Source of the DNA: Glutamicibacter sp. PS | GTDB taxonomy: Bacteria > Actinomycetota > Actinomycetes > Actinomycetales > Micrococcaceae | Length of the DNA stretch: 64,000 bases | Reading direction: 5' to 3' | NCBI GenBank assembly: GCA_031317595.1 | Contig: JANCMB010000001.1 | Span: 2,173,610 to 2,237,609 of the forward strand | Shown here: piece by piece, positions 1 through 8,498 of the stretch | Numbering within the stretch: the stretch's first letter is position 1 | How the letters are laid out: each line of letters opens with the position of its first letter | The notes under the pieces: model-generated | What the model saw: only the letters and a program-made list of their open reading frames with translations | What the model was told of the DNA's origin: nothing | Database searches by the model: none | Translations under genes and position numbers: made by a program

Positions 1-13
1 TTCCAAGCAAAAT

Positions 14-91
14 GTTATGTATTCACCAAATAAATAAACATTCGGTATCAACAAACTTGGCACACTATTGAGTTCTCAAACAACAAACACT
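14..91 (-). promoter_or_regulatory. rRNA operon leader, boxA-like antitermination region (copy 1)
   Basis: Read on the minus strand, this 78-bp segment contains TTTGAGAACTCAATAGTGTG, a sequence typical of actinobacterial rRNA leaders and spacers. It lies about 240 nt downstream of a strong minus-strand promoter and runs towards the left edge, so a 16S gene is expected just outside the window. An identical 78-bp copy lies at 4211-4288. Confidence 0.75.
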
Positions 92-329
92 TACCGGTTC
101 CGCAACCACCGTTATCTTCGGCGGCGTTTCGTCCAGCGTTCTTCATTTATCTTATCCCGATTATTTCGTCGATGTCAAATCGTTTCTTTGTGATCTGAAC
201 CGTATTTTCGGGTCCCATTCTTTCAATTCTTTTCCACAGTGACCTGTGTAAAAGCGTTGTTTTTCTGGGGGTTTGTTGCCGCTTTTTGTACCGGTTTTTC
301 GTCCGGCCTGTTTGTGGCAACGAAGAAAA

Positions 330-358
330 ACTATACAGGGGTTTGGGGGGTCGTGCAA
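330..358 (-). promoter_or_regulatory. Strong rRNA-type promoter (copy 1)
   Basis: On the minus strand a -35 box TTGCAC (353-358) is followed after 17 nt by a -10 box TATAGT (330-335) and a T-rich start region. The matching promoter at 4467-4494 has the same TATAGTTTTTCT downstream context. Both feed the same 78-bp leader sequence. Confidence 0.75.
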
Positions 359-359
359 A

Positions 360-772
360 TCGGTGGGGTACTTTATGACCGTGATCGTCGTTACATGTCA
401 TTCAGTGATGGCCGAGGTAGGTATCGACCGTCTTCTGGCTCCCTATACAGGACGGGGTGAGCTAACCAAGCGTTACCCGAGACCAACCGAACGCGCACCA
501 TGTCCGCTGGAATTCGAGTTTGAACGTTACAGTCTGATCGCAGTTGAAGATCCGATGCCCTAACGGGAGGCCGAGCTCGCTGTCCAATGGAAGGCGAATG
601 AACTAAATGCTGCCATTGCCCATTCAGTACTTGGTATGTCCCCGGTGCCGCGGTGACACGTCTCCATATATAGAACCTGCCTCATGATGTCTGGCAACAG
701 AGAAGGGGCGGGCAGAGGTCGCGAGACAGGCGGCGGGGGCGAAAGAGAATATTGGAGTGCCCAACAGCAGAT
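360..772. other. Intergenic stretch upstream of rRNA promoter
   Basis: No gene is supported here. Short open frames have no ribosome binding site and no recognisable protein. It separates the rRNA promoter from the terminator of tRNA-Glu and may hold upstream promoter or activator sites. Confidence 0.5.
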
Positions 773-777
773 ACAAA

Positions 778-806
778 AAGATCCTCCCTGAATCAGGGAG
801 GATCTT
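778..806 (-). terminator. Terminator after tRNA-Glu
   Basis: A perfect 13-bp stem with an AAT loop lies just downstream of the minus-strand tRNA-Glu gene. On that strand it is followed by a short T run. Confidence 0.8.
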
Positions 807-813
807 GTAAATG

Positions 814-886
814 TGACCCCAGCGGGATTCGAACCCGCGTTGCCGCCGTGAGAGGGCGGAGTACTAGGCCGCTATACGATGGGGCC
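814..886 (-). tRNA. tRNA-Glu (CTC)
   Basis: A 73-nt cloverleaf on the minus strand. The acceptor arm starts GGCCCCA and closes with TGGGGTC plus discriminator A. The anticodon stem CCGCC/GGCGG encloses loop CTCTCAC with anticodon CTC, and the T arm contains GGTTCGAATCC. No CCA is encoded. Confidence 0.95.
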
Positions 887-929
887 GTATGCTGACTTAC
901 TCAGCTCGCTAACTTTCATCAGCGAAGCG

Positions 930-1001
930 CTGGGATACCAGGACTCGAACCTAGAATGACGGAACCAGAAACCGTTGTGTTGCCAATTACACCATATCCC
1001 A
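930..1001 (-). tRNA. tRNA-Gln (CTG)
   Basis: A 72-nt cloverleaf on the minus strand with acceptor TGGGATA/TATCCCA and discriminator G, the usual U1-A72 end of tRNA-Gln. The anticodon loop TTCTGGT carries CTG. The T arm contains GGTTCGAGTCC. The innermost anticodon-stem pair appears to be a T-T mismatch. Confidence 0.93.
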
Positions 1002-1162
1002 AAGTGTCTAGATGCCACCCGTTGAACTAACGTTCACCGGCTGAACACCTCAGCACAGGAATTAACTATACAGAAATTTCGCCGAACTGCCACATCGAAA
1101 GACGCCCGTGGATGCGTGATCTACGCCTCTCTTAGAAGAGCAGCCCGTAACTAGTTAAAGCA

Positions 1163-1190
1163 AAAGAGGGAACCTCTCGGTTCCCTCTTT
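1163..1190 (-). terminator. Terminator after tRNA-Pro
   Basis: A 12-bp perfect stem with a TCTC loop lies directly downstream of the minus-strand tRNA-Pro gene. On that strand the stem's trailing arm ends in CTCTTT. Confidence 0.8.
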
Positions 1191-1198
1191 GTGTTGAG

Positions 1199-1272
1199 TC
1201 GGGATAACAGGATTTGAACCTGCGACCTCGTCGTCCCGAACGACGCGCGCTACCAAACTGCGCCATATCCCG
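1199..1272 (-). tRNA. tRNA-Pro (CGG)
   Basis: A 74-nt cloverleaf on the minus strand. Acceptor CGGGATA/TATCCCG with discriminator A; anticodon stem CGTCG/CGACG around loop TTCGGGA with anticodon CGG; T arm with GGTTCAAATCC. Confidence 0.95.
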
Positions 1273-1387
1273 TGATCGGCCAACGTGAATACTCTACACC
1301 GAGTGCCTTCAGATCGCATAATCGAGAAGCCATCGTCGCGACTTTTCCGTACGTCTTGCATGCACGGATCAGCCCTTGCCTGCACGA

Positions 1388-2794
1388 TTATCGAGCTGAA
1401 AGATCTGGAATTGCCTTGCCTGGGTTGAGAATCCCCAGTGGGTCCAGGACTTCTTTAAGAGCGTGCTGTAGCGAGATAACATCCGGCTCTTGCTCCCACT
1501 CAAGCCATGCTAATTTCACCGATCCAACACCGTGCTCGCCGGTGATCGTTCCACCAAGTCTCAGCGCTTCCCGTACCGATTCTTCTAGTGCAGCATTCAA
1601 CCTGGATAACCCTGCCTGCCCGGTGCTGGGATCAACGAAGAATGTCGGATGGAAGTTGCCATCGCCGGCATGAGCGATAAGCCGAAGGTTCACTTCATGT
1701 CGGAGCGCAATGCTGTTGAGCTGGCGCACGAACCTCAGCATCTCTCCCTTAGGAACAGCCACGTCCTCGCCCATCCGATAAGCATCGTCTTGGGTGTCAC
1801 CACGACTGGTTCGACGCATCTCAATCAAAGTTGTGGCGAACTCATCCTCGGCCACGGACAGACGCAACGCAACCGCCCCAAGCACCTGACGAATCGCTCT
1901 TTCTTCGGCGTCTGCACCGTAGCCATCGAGACGAATCAAGAGGAGCGCACCGCCCTCACGCGAGACACTTGTTCCATAAAACTGATCCAGAACTCTCATC
2001 GTCGCTTCGTCTACAAGTTCAAGAATTGCTGGTTGAACGCGTGCTTGGGCAATATGTTGGAGACCACGTACTGCAGCCTCGACTGAGTCGAACACACAGA
2101 AAAGGTCTCGCTGTTGGACCGGCAGGTATCGGAGCCTGACGGTAGCTCCGACCACGACGCCTAATGTACCTTCTGACCCCGTAAACAAACCCACGAGATC
2201 ATATCCGGCAACGCCCTTGAAGCTTTGGCGCCCCACATGAATAAGCCGACCATCGCTGAGTACTACATCCAGGGCAAGCACTGATTCGCGAGTGACGCCG
2301 TACTTAGCGCATCTCAGTCCACCAGCATTGGTGGCGATATTCCCGCCTATCGTCGAGATCCGGTAGCTTGCAGGATCGGGTGCATACATGAGCCCGAATT
2401 CTTCAACCGCTGCATTTAGGTCATGGTTGATAACACCTGGCTCGACGGTTGCCGTTTCGTTCTCCGGGCTGACATTCAGGATTCGATTCATTCTGCTCAG
2501 GTTAAGAACCACGGCCGACCCGAGCACATGTACCCCACCAGAAACGCCCGATCCCGCGCCACGCGAAATAATTGGGACGCGATACCGAGTAGCGGTCCGC
2601 ATAATTTCTCGTACTTCCTCAACCGACTCCGGATATAAGACGGCACGTGGCGGTATCGCTTCTCCGATTAACTGGCCGAGATCACGCGAATTCTCACGCA
2701 GCGTCTGGAGACTGCTCTCGATGCGGTTTGCTGGAAGTGCACCTCGCAGGGTTTCTAAAAATTCAACAAAACTGCCAGAGGCCATAGCTCTCAT
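1388..2794 (-). CDS. FAD-binding oxidase, GlcD / D-lactate dehydrogenase type
   Basis: This 468-residue protein is a soluble FAD-linked oxidase of the glycolate oxidase subunit D / D-lactate dehydrogenase family, which oxidises 2-hydroxyacids to 2-oxoacids. The FAD_binding_4 domain fills the N-terminal half, with pyrophosphate-binding RGAGSGVSGG at about residues 78-87 and the TVEPGV and GGNIATNAGG segments after it. The C-terminal FAD-oxidase domain ends with the family signature GEHGVGSVK (about 419) and LNPGK. The ATG at 2794 has GGAAGG 8 nt upstream. It appears to be a lone gene, so the substrate (glycolate, D-lactate or another 2-hydroxyacid) cannot be told from context. Confidence 0.88.
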   Translation of the reverse strand: MRAMASGSFVEFLETLRGALPANRIESSLQTLRENSRDLGQLIGEAIPPRAVLYPESVEEVREIMRTATRYRVPIISRGAGSGVSGGVHVLGSAVVLNLSRMNRILNVSPENETATVEPGVINHDLNAAVEEFGLMYAPDPASYRISTIGGNIATNAGGLRCAKYGVTRESVLALDVVLSDGRLIHVGRQSFKGVAGYDLVGLFTGSEGTLGVVVGATVRLRYLPVQQRDLFCVFDSVEAAVRGLQHIAQARVQPAILELVDEATMRVLDQFYGTSVSREGGALLLIRLDGYGADAEERAIRQVLGAVALRLSVAEDEFATTLIEMRRTSRGDTQDDAYRMGEDVAVPKGEMLRFVRQLNSIALRHEVNLRLIAHAGDGNFHPTFFVDPSTGQAGLSRLNAALEESVREALRLGGTITGEHGVGSVKLAWLEWEQEPDVISLQHALKEVLDPLGILNPGKAIPDLSAR

Positions 2795-2869
2795 TACTCG
2801 CCTTCCGTCTTGTCCTAGCCTACTGACAGGTTATCTACGTCAATGCACTTCTCCACGACGATTACTCTT

Positions 2870-4140
2870 CAACAGCTCAAATGCGTATCGGTAGCGCCCG
2901 GCAACCAGATGGGGATGCCGTTTATGCGAGTACACCGGTAGTGCATTTGGGGTCAAAGCATGGCATGGTCTGTGCGCAGATTCCTCTGTCATCTGCTTCT
3001 AGGTGCAGCCATTGAGCCTAGGCGATTCGCGGCCGAAAGTTTTGTCGCGTCGGCCATCCTGACTAAGTCAGCAACAAGTCCACGGGTGAAAGAGACTGGC
3101 TGCCAAAACACCGAGCCAAAATCGACGTCGTACTGACAGCATCCAAGAAGAGCGTGACGGCATCGATCGCCACGGTGGCAGGTCTTGCAAATAGCTTGTG
3201 GTGTTTCCTGATGCTGCACATACGAGAATGCCGCACTATGAGGTCGTTGTCACTACATCGCGCTAGTCCAGCCCGTGCAATTCCAAGCGCGTTATAGGTC
3301 ACGACCATGCGTGGCCGGTTCTTAGGCCTCCAGCATCCCGTTGGATTAGAGTTTTAGGATTTAGAGCGCCGAGGGCTCGTGATCATCGGCCACTTCCAAC
3401 TCTCTTAGACTCGTTGTTGCGGCTTTCACCGTGATTTCAACCGCGCTACCAAGCGCTTCTAACCCACAATGACTCTGTTATGTCGTCTAAGAGACTGGAC
3501 CTCGCGTTCCGGTTGCCGGCGAACCTCAAGGTGATGCTCGCCAGGCATACGGTATGGCTATCTTGGCAAAGCTGTCGTGCGATGCGCCCGAGCAACTTCC
3601 GAAACCGCCGAACCTACTCGTCTGCGCTGTAATTGCCATCGTGAGGTCCCTATCCGAGACTGCGCCTGTATAGACACAGCGACGACTGCTTAATTTCTGG
3701 CTTGAACGCTGCCCGTCATAACAATGTACATGGGCCAGTTCTCCGGCCAATAGTTTCTGACGGTGGCCGGCTAACGCCAGACCCTGCGTCATGGGCAGAC
3801 GGATGATCCGACGATGCCGCATACTATTAGCCGTCTTCTGCGGTGCTACCAGCTATGACGTTCGGAAACTGGCACTCGATAGATGCTAATTCCCTACACG
3901 TTCGATTCACGAAGGCTACGTTATTTTCAAGGCATGTAACCGGATTGAAGTCTCTTGAGACCTCGGTCCCGCCGCATGAGCGTCATGCTAACTTTGCAGT
4001 GATAGGTTCTCCGCAGAAGCGATCTAGGTCGAAGCAATCGTGGTTCGCTGGTGTCTGAACTCGCGGCTGCCCCACCCCAGACTCCGAAGGTGCCGCCCCC
4101 CGGTGATGGCCGTGGGTTCCTGTGTGGGTTGTGTGGTTAA
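2870..4140. other. Non-coding or decayed region, about 1.3 kb
   Basis: No convincing gene on either strand. Short open frames overlap each other, lack ribosome binding sites and match no family I know. One minus-strand frame (3526-3822) reads GELAHVHCYDG near its start, which recalls the HExxH zinc motif of M48/M56 peptidases with the first His changed to Gly. That could be a decayed peptidase or chance. The region lies between a metabolic gene and an rRNA promoter/leader. Confidence 0.45.
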
Positions 4141-4146
4141 ACGGGT

Positions 4147-4176
4147 GAGGCCCTCACACCATAGTGTGAGGGCCTC
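4147..4176 (-). terminator. Perfect 13-bp hairpin, probable rRNA terminator
   Basis: Arms GAGGCCCTCACAC and GTGTGAGGGCCTC enclose a CATA loop. On the minus strand the hairpin lies about 25 nt after a 5S-like 3' end. This is where an rRNA operon terminator is expected. The following T run is weak. Confidence 0.6.
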
Positions 4177-4200
4177 AAACCACATACTTTATTTAGGTTT

Positions 4201-4210
4201 AGTCCGGCGG
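4201..4210 (-). pseudogene. Possible 3' end remnant of 5S rRNA
   Basis: On the minus strand this reads CCGCCGGACT, like the last bases of many actinobacterial 5S rRNAs. It directly follows the rRNA leader copy and directly precedes the hairpin, with no 16S, 23S or remaining 5S sequence between. Ten bases are too few to be sure, but the position between leader and terminator supports the reading. Confidence 0.4.
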
Positions 4211-4288
4211 GTTATGTATTCACCAAATAAATAAACATTCGGTATCAACAAACTTGGCACACTATTGAGTTCTCAAACAACAAACACT
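4211..4288 (-). promoter_or_regulatory. rRNA operon leader (copy 2, without rRNA genes)
   Basis: Identical over 78 bp to positions 14-91. It lies about 180 nt downstream of its own rRNA-type promoter at 4467-4494. On the minus strand it is followed immediately by a 5S-like end and a hairpin instead of a 16S gene. Confidence 0.7.
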
Positions 4289-4466
4289 CTCGACACCACA
4301 CCCACCCACATCACGGGCGACTGCTTCGCTTCGGAGCAACTTTCCCAGCCTACCACCACCCCGACCCGGACGCAAATCCGAACCGGCGAGCAGTTCCTGA
4401 CTGGAAGCTCATCAACCGGTGAACACCACGTGAGATCCGCGGTGGCCGTTCCGGCGACAGAGAAAA

Positions 4467-4494
4467 ACTATACACGGATTCCAGAGCAACGCAA
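4467..4494 (-). promoter_or_regulatory. Strong rRNA-type promoter (copy 2)
   Basis: Minus-strand -35 TTGCGT (4489-4494), 16-nt spacer, -10 TATAGT (4467-4472), followed by TTTTCTCT as at the first rRNA promoter. The two promoter regions otherwise differ, so this is not a simple local duplication of the first. Confidence 0.7.
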
Positions 4495-4616
4495 AATCGG
4501 GCAGGCTCGCCGAGCGACCCCCAGAAATCCCCGAAAACATCAGGGTTTTCCCAACCTGCCACGTATCAGCGGAACCGTGGCCCCCAAAAACAACTGATGT
4601 GAAGCGGAGCACAAAG

Positions 4617-4660
4617 AACAAGCTCCCCGCCCGATGGATCGGACGAGGAGCTTGTGCGGT
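4617..4660 (-). terminator. Terminator after rlmB
   Basis: An inverted repeat with outer arms ACAAGCTCC and GGAGCTTGT and a partly paired GC-rich inner part follows the stop of the minus-strand rlmB gene. It also shields rlmB transcription from the rRNA promoter region. Confidence 0.6.
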
Positions 4661-4662
4661 TA

Positions 4663-5652
4663 TCAGCTGGACGTGCCGGACTCGGCTCGCAGCCGCGATA
4701 CCTCATAGAGAGTGATGCCCACGGCCATCGATGCATTCAGTGATTCCATCGCGGAATCGATTGGGATCGACACGATCGCATCGCAGTTCTCGCGAACCAA
4801 ACGGGAAAGTCCCTTGCCTTCCGAACCAACCACAATGCACAGCGGACCGGTAGCCAATTCGAAATTCGGCAATTGCATATCCCCGCCGGCATCCAATCCA
4901 ACGACGAATACGCCTGCAGCCTTAATTTCCTTCAAGGCGCTCGTAAGGTTGCCGGCCTTGGCAACTGGAACGCGAACGGCAGCACCGGCGCTAGTCTTCC
5001 ACGCCGAAGCCGTCATACCGACGCTTCGACGTTCCGGAATGATCACGGCATCTGCGCCAAAGGCGGAAGCCGAGCGGACGATCGCGCCGAGGTTACGCGG
5101 ATCGGTAATTCCATCCAGGGCTAGAAGCAGTGGCTGCGTGCGCCGGTAGCCCTTGTCGTAGTCCTTAACCGTTTTCAGTGCCAGTCGCACTGCGTCTTGG
5201 TACTCATAGGGAGGGATCTGTAGCGCCAAACCTTGGTGGATCGCGTCATCGGTCATGCGGTCCAGCTCTGGTCGGCTAGCTTCCATCAATGGAATGCCCT
5301 GCTCGGCGGCAAGCTTGAGGGCTTCGCGCACGCGGTCGTCCACGTCGATTCGAATTGCCACATGCAGGGCCTTTGCAGGCACCCCGGCCCGTAGTGCCTC
5401 GAGGACCGAGTTGCGCCCGGTAACCATTTCGGCATTGACCTTCGGTCGATCGTTACGACGATTGCCGGAGTGCTTCGCGGCCGAACGTTCGGCCAGCTGC
5501 TTGGCGCGGTAGGCCTTGTGGTACGGGCGGTCTTCAGCCTTAGGCGTAGGTCCGCGGCCTTCCAGCGAGGCACGGCCCTTGCCGCCACTACCCTTGGTCG
5601 GGCCCTTCTTAGTTTTCCTTACGGCTCCGGGCCGTCCCTTGGAAGTGCTCAT
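4663..5652 (-). CDS. rlmB: 23S rRNA 2'-O-ribose methyltransferase, RlmB/TrmH (SpoU) family
   Basis: A 329-residue SPOUT methyltransferase that transfers a methyl group from S-adenosylmethionine to the 2'-OH of a guanosine in 23S rRNA (G2251 in E. coli RlmB). A basic, Lys/Arg/Gly-rich extension of about 75 residues precedes a substrate-binding domain beginning GRNSVLEAL. The knotted catalytic domain shows motif 1 DGITDPRNLGAIVRSA (180-195), motif 2 GSEGKGL (276-282) and motif 3 SLNASMAVG (304-312). The ATG at 5652 has AAAGGA 10 nt upstream. It lies 42 nt after cysS on the same strand. The order carD-ispD-ispF-cysS-rlmB is also found in mycobacteria (established knowledge), which supports the assignment. 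Confidence 0.92.
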   Translation of the reverse strand: MSTSKGRPGAVRKTKKGPTKGSGGKGRASLEGRGPTPKAEDRPYHKAYRAKQLAERSAAKHSGNRRNDRPKVNAEMVTGRNSVLEALRAGVPAKALHVAIRIDVDDRVREALKLAAEQGIPLMEASRPELDRMTDDAIHQGLALQIPPYEYQDAVRLALKTVKDYDKGYRRTQPLLLALDGITDPRNLGAIVRSASAFGADAVIIPERRSVGMTASAWKTSAGAAVRVPVAKAGNLTSALKEIKAAGVFVVGLDAGGDMQLPNFELATGPLCIVVGSEGKGLSRLVRENCDAIVSIPIDSAMESLNASMAVGITLYEVSRLRAESGTSS

Positions 5653-5694
5653 GAGTTCATTGTCCTTTGGTCTGAGTTTAGGTTCGCCGTGAGG

Positions 5695-7149
5695 CTACTT
5701 GTTGAGAGTCCAGCGCGCGCCCTCGGCCGAATCGAGGACCGTAATACCGACGGCGGCCAACGCGTCACGGATTGCGTCCGAACGGGCCCAGTCTTTTGCG
5801 GCGCGCGCCTCGGCCCTTTCGGCTAGCTGGGCCTGTACGAGGGCATCAAGCACATTGGTAAGTTCATCGTCTTGGCTGTGGGTGTCCGCACCGGCGTCGT
5901 CGAGCCCGAGGACCCGGGTCATCGCACTAACTTGAGCATAGGCAGATGCGACCGTGTCAAGATCCTTTGCATCCAGGGCGGTATTCCCTTGGCGCACCGT
6001 ATCGTGCAGTACCGCCAAGGCCATTGGCACGTTGAGGTCATCGTCCATGGCCTCACCGAAACCTGCAGGTACGTCGGAGGCCGAGGGCAACTCACGCGCC
6101 GCAGCGCCCAAGGCAAAACGGGCGTTCGTCAGGAAGGTGTCGATCCGTTCCACGGCGGCGCCCGCCTCGGCCAACGAATCTGGGCGGTAGTCCAGTTGCG
6201 ATCGATACTGCGCTTGCCCGAGGAAGTAGCGCACTACGCGAGGTGTGGCTAGTTCCAGCATTTCGGCTGGCGAGATCGTATTGCCGATCGACTTGCTCAT
6301 TTTCTCGCCAGCATAGGTCACCATGCCGTTGTGCATCCAGTAGTTGGCAAAGCCATGTCCCGCGGCCGCGGACTGCGCCAATTCATTTTCATGGTGCGGG
6401 AACCGAAGATCGAGGCCACCACCATGAATATCGAATGTCGTGCCCAGGTACTTGGTGACCATGGCCGAGCATTCCAAATGCCACCCCGGGCGCCCGCGTC
6501 CCCAAGGGCTAGGCCAGGACGCGGTCTGCGGATCTTGCTCCTTATGCCCCTTCCACAGCGCAAAGTCGCGCGGATCGCGCTTCGCCCGCGGGTCGGCATC
6601 GGTCGCCGCCTGCATGTCATCGATTTTCTGGCGCGTCAGTTCCCCGTAGCCGGCAAAGGAGCGCACGTCGAAATATACGTCTCCCGAGCCATCGGTGGCC
6701 GGATAGGCATGGCTCCGCTCGATCAACCGCTCGATGAGCTCCAGCATTTCCGGGACGTGGCCGGTAGCTCGCGGCTCATAGGTCGGGCGGCGTACGCCAA
6801 GTACTTCGTAGGCCTTCGCGAATTCTTGTTCAAAGCGGTAGGCCAGTGCGAACCACGGTTCCTCGCTCGGGTAATCCTCGGTCGGAACAAAGTCCTCTGC
6901 GAAGGAGGCCGCAGACTTTTGCAGGATCTTGTCGTCGATGTCGGTTACGTTGCGAACCGTGGTGACCTTGAAGCCGCGGTATTCGAGCCAGCGCGTCAGG
7001 ATATCGAAGGCGATTGCACTGCGTACGTGTCCTACGTGCGGCATGCCCTGAACTGTGGCACCACAGTAGTACACCGACGCTTCGCCCTCGCTCAGGGGCT
7101 TGAAGTCTCGGATGGTAGCTGTCTTGGTGTCATAAAATCGCAGGCTCAC
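5695..7149 (-). CDS. cysS: Cysteinyl-tRNA synthetase
   Basis: A 484-residue class I aminoacyl-tRNA synthetase that charges tRNA-Cys. The Rossmann core has the HIGH motif as HVGH (38-41) and KMSKS at 283-287. The zinc ligands of the family are visible as Cys29, Cys227, His252 and Glu256. The C-terminal helical and anticodon-binding parts are complete. Length and organisation fit CysS better than the shorter mycothiol ligase MshC. The start is GTG at 7149 with no ribosome binding site; TAACCT lies 7 nt before it, so the mRNA is probably leaderless and has no room for a T-box leader. It lies between ispDF and rlmB. Confidence 0.95.
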   Translation of the reverse strand: MSLRFYDTKTATIRDFKPLSEGEASVYYCGATVQGMPHVGHVRSAIAFDILTRWLEYRGFKVTTVRNVTDIDDKILQKSAASFAEDFVPTEDYPSEEPWFALAYRFEQEFAKAYEVLGVRRPTYEPRATGHVPEMLELIERLIERSHAYPATDGSGDVYFDVRSFAGYGELTRQKIDDMQAATDADPRAKRDPRDFALWKGHKEQDPQTASWPSPWGRGRPGWHLECSAMVTKYLGTTFDIHGGGLDLRFPHHENELAQSAAAGHGFANYWMHNGMVTYAGEKMSKSIGNTISPAEMLELATPRVVRYFLGQAQYRSQLDYRPDSLAEAGAAVERIDTFLTNARFALGAAARELPSASDVPAGFGEAMDDDLNVPMALAVLHDTVRQGNTALDAKDLDTVASAYAQVSAMTRVLGLDDAGADTHSQDDELTNVLDALVQAQLAERAEARAAKDWARSDAIRDALAAVGITVLDSAEGARWTLNK

Positions 7150-7156
7150 GTCTTTA

Positions 7157-7162
7157 AGGTTA
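7157..7162 (-). promoter_or_regulatory. -10 box of leaderless cysS promoter
   Basis: TAACCT on the minus strand, 7 nt before the GTG start. Transcription would begin at or next to the start codon. Confidence 0.55.
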
Positions 7163-7188
7163 GCGGAAGATCGCTGCCCTACACCCGC

Positions 7189-8415
7189 CTAGTTGCGTGG
7201 AACTGGATACACCAAGGCTGTGGCGTAGGCCGTGATTCCTGTGCCCTCTCCTTCATAGCCCAGGCCATCGCTCGTCGTGGCACTTACGTCCACCGAGGCG
7301 CCGAGCGCGGCGCTCAATACCTGGTTCGCTTCGAGACGACGCGCGGCAAAGCGCGGCCGTCGACCCACGAACTGCACGCTCACGTTGCCAATCTCGAATC
7401 CCGCTTGGCGCACCAAGCGTCCGGCCTCGGATAGCAGGCTCACCCCGCTGGCACCATCGAATTCGGGCCGATCGACCCCAAAATGCGTGCCGAGGTCGCC
7501 AATTCCGGCGGCGGCGAAAAGGGCGTCACAGGCCGCATGGGCCACGGCATCGCCGTCGGAGTGCCCGGCCAGTCCAATATCGTCGGGAAAGTGCAAACCA
7601 GCTAACCACATTGGGCGGTTCGGGTCGGTGGACACCTGGTGGATGTCGACACCGTTGCCCACCCGCGGGATTGGGGGGTGCTGATCCATGGTGCGCTCCT
7701 GCGATAGGCCAAGTAGTTGTTCGATGCCCCGCAGGTCCTCGGGGCGGGTGATTTTCAAGCTTTGTGGCGCACCGGACACGACATGCACCGGGTGCCCCTG
7801 ATTTGCCACCACGGAAGCGTCATCAGTCAAGGCTTCGAGCTCCGGCTCGGACAGTTCCCCCAACGCCGCATGGGCCTCGGAAAGTAGGTGCGCGTTGAAC
7901 CCCTGCGGAGTTTGCACGGCACGCAGGTTCGCGCGAGCCGGAGTCCGGACAATCCGCCGTACCTGGTTGGCACCGAGTTCGGTTTCGCTGATGGTGTCAG
8001 TAACTTCGAGCGCCGGGATGACCGCAGCGGCACCCTGTTCCAGTTCGTCAAGCACGCGGTTAAAGACCTCGGGCGGGGTGAAAGCGCGTGCGGCGTCGTG
8101 CACGAGTACGTTCGGGAATCGTTCCGGTACCGCCGCAAGACCGGCCCGTACCGAGGCGGCGCGGCTCGTACCTCCGTCAACGAAGCTCACCGAGACGCCG
8201 CAGGTGTCTAATTCCCGAGCCAAACGGTTATCCCCTGCAGGGCACACCACCACCACGTGCTCCACGCGCGAAACCTGCGAGATGCGAGCCATTGCGTGAT
8301 CCGCCAACGAGGTGCCGTGAATTTTCACTAGGGCTTTGGGCATGCCCGCGCCCAGCCGAGTTCCTTGGCCGGCGGCCACCAATATGACGGCCGCGCTATT
8401 CTGCTCTGTACTCAC
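7189..8415 (-). CDS. ispDF: Bifunctional IspD-IspF (MEP pathway)
   Basis: A 408-residue fusion of two isoprenoid enzymes. Residues about 8-235 are IspD, the CTP-dependent 2-C-methyl-D-erythritol 4-phosphate cytidylyltransferase, with nucleotide loop AAGQGTRLG (14-22). Residues about 250-408 are IspF, 2-C-methyl-D-erythritol 2,4-cyclodiphosphate synthase, starting GNGVDIH with metal ligands Asp257 and His259 and a third histidine in [11 protein letters not shown]. Both halves keep their signature residues. IspE, which acts between them, is not in the window. The GTG start at 8415 lacks a ribosome binding site and has TAAGCT 7 nt before it. Fused and separate ispD/ispF both occur in actinobacteria. 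Confidence 0.94.
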   Translation of the reverse strand: MSTEQNSAAVILVAAGQGTRLGAGMPKALVKIHGTSLADHAMARISQVSRVEHVVVVCPAGDNRLARELDTCGVSVSFVDGGTSRAASVRAGLAAVPERFPNVLVHDAARAFTPPEVFNRVLDELEQGAAAVIPALEVTDTISETELGANQVRRIVRTPARANLRAVQTPQGFNAHLLSEAHAALGELSEPELEALTDDASVVANQGHPVHVVSGAPQSLKITRPEDLRGIEQLLGLSQERTMDQHPPIPRVGNGVDIHQVSTDPNRPMWLAGLHFPDDIGLAGHSDGDAVAHAACDALFAAAGIGDLGTHFGVDRPEFDGASGVSLLSEAGRLVRQAGFEIGNVSVQFVGRRPRFAARRLEANQVLSAALGASVDVSATTSDGLGYEGEGTGITAYATALVYPVPRN

Positions 8416-8422
8416 GCCCTAC

Positions 8423-8428
8423 AGCTTA
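8423..8428 (-). promoter_or_regulatory. -10 box of leaderless ispDF promoter
   Basis: TAAGCT on the minus strand, 7 nt before the GTG start of ispDF. Confidence 0.5.
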
Positions 8429-8449
8429 TCGTGTGATTTAACAGCAAAA

Positions 8450-8477
8450 ACCGTGGGCCGCTAAGCGTCCCACGGTC
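8450..8477 (-). terminator. Terminator after carD
   Basis: Arms ACCGTGGG and CCCACGGT lie directly after the carD stop codon. On the minus strand T-rich DNA (GGTTTTTGCTG) follows. Confidence 0.6.
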
Positions 8478-8498
8478 CCAGTTAATGCCGCTGCGTCG

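Noticed and set aside
239-563. Short plus-strand frames across the rRNA promoter region
   Set aside because: They run antisense through the promoter and leader and have no recognisable product.
3526-3822. M56/M48-type metallopeptidase gene
   Set aside because: Only one short motif-like segment with the key His replaced; no membrane helices or second ligand found in any frame.
4265-4597. 110-codon plus-strand frame
   Set aside because: It covers the antisense of the second rRNA leader and promoter; Thr/Pro-rich chance frame.
7150-7188. T-box leader for cysS
   Set aside because: Only 39 nt separate cysS from ispDF and the mRNA appears leaderless.
6331-7434. Long plus-strand frame opposite cysS and ispDF
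   Set aside because: Antisense shadow; both sense proteins carry full catalytic motifs.
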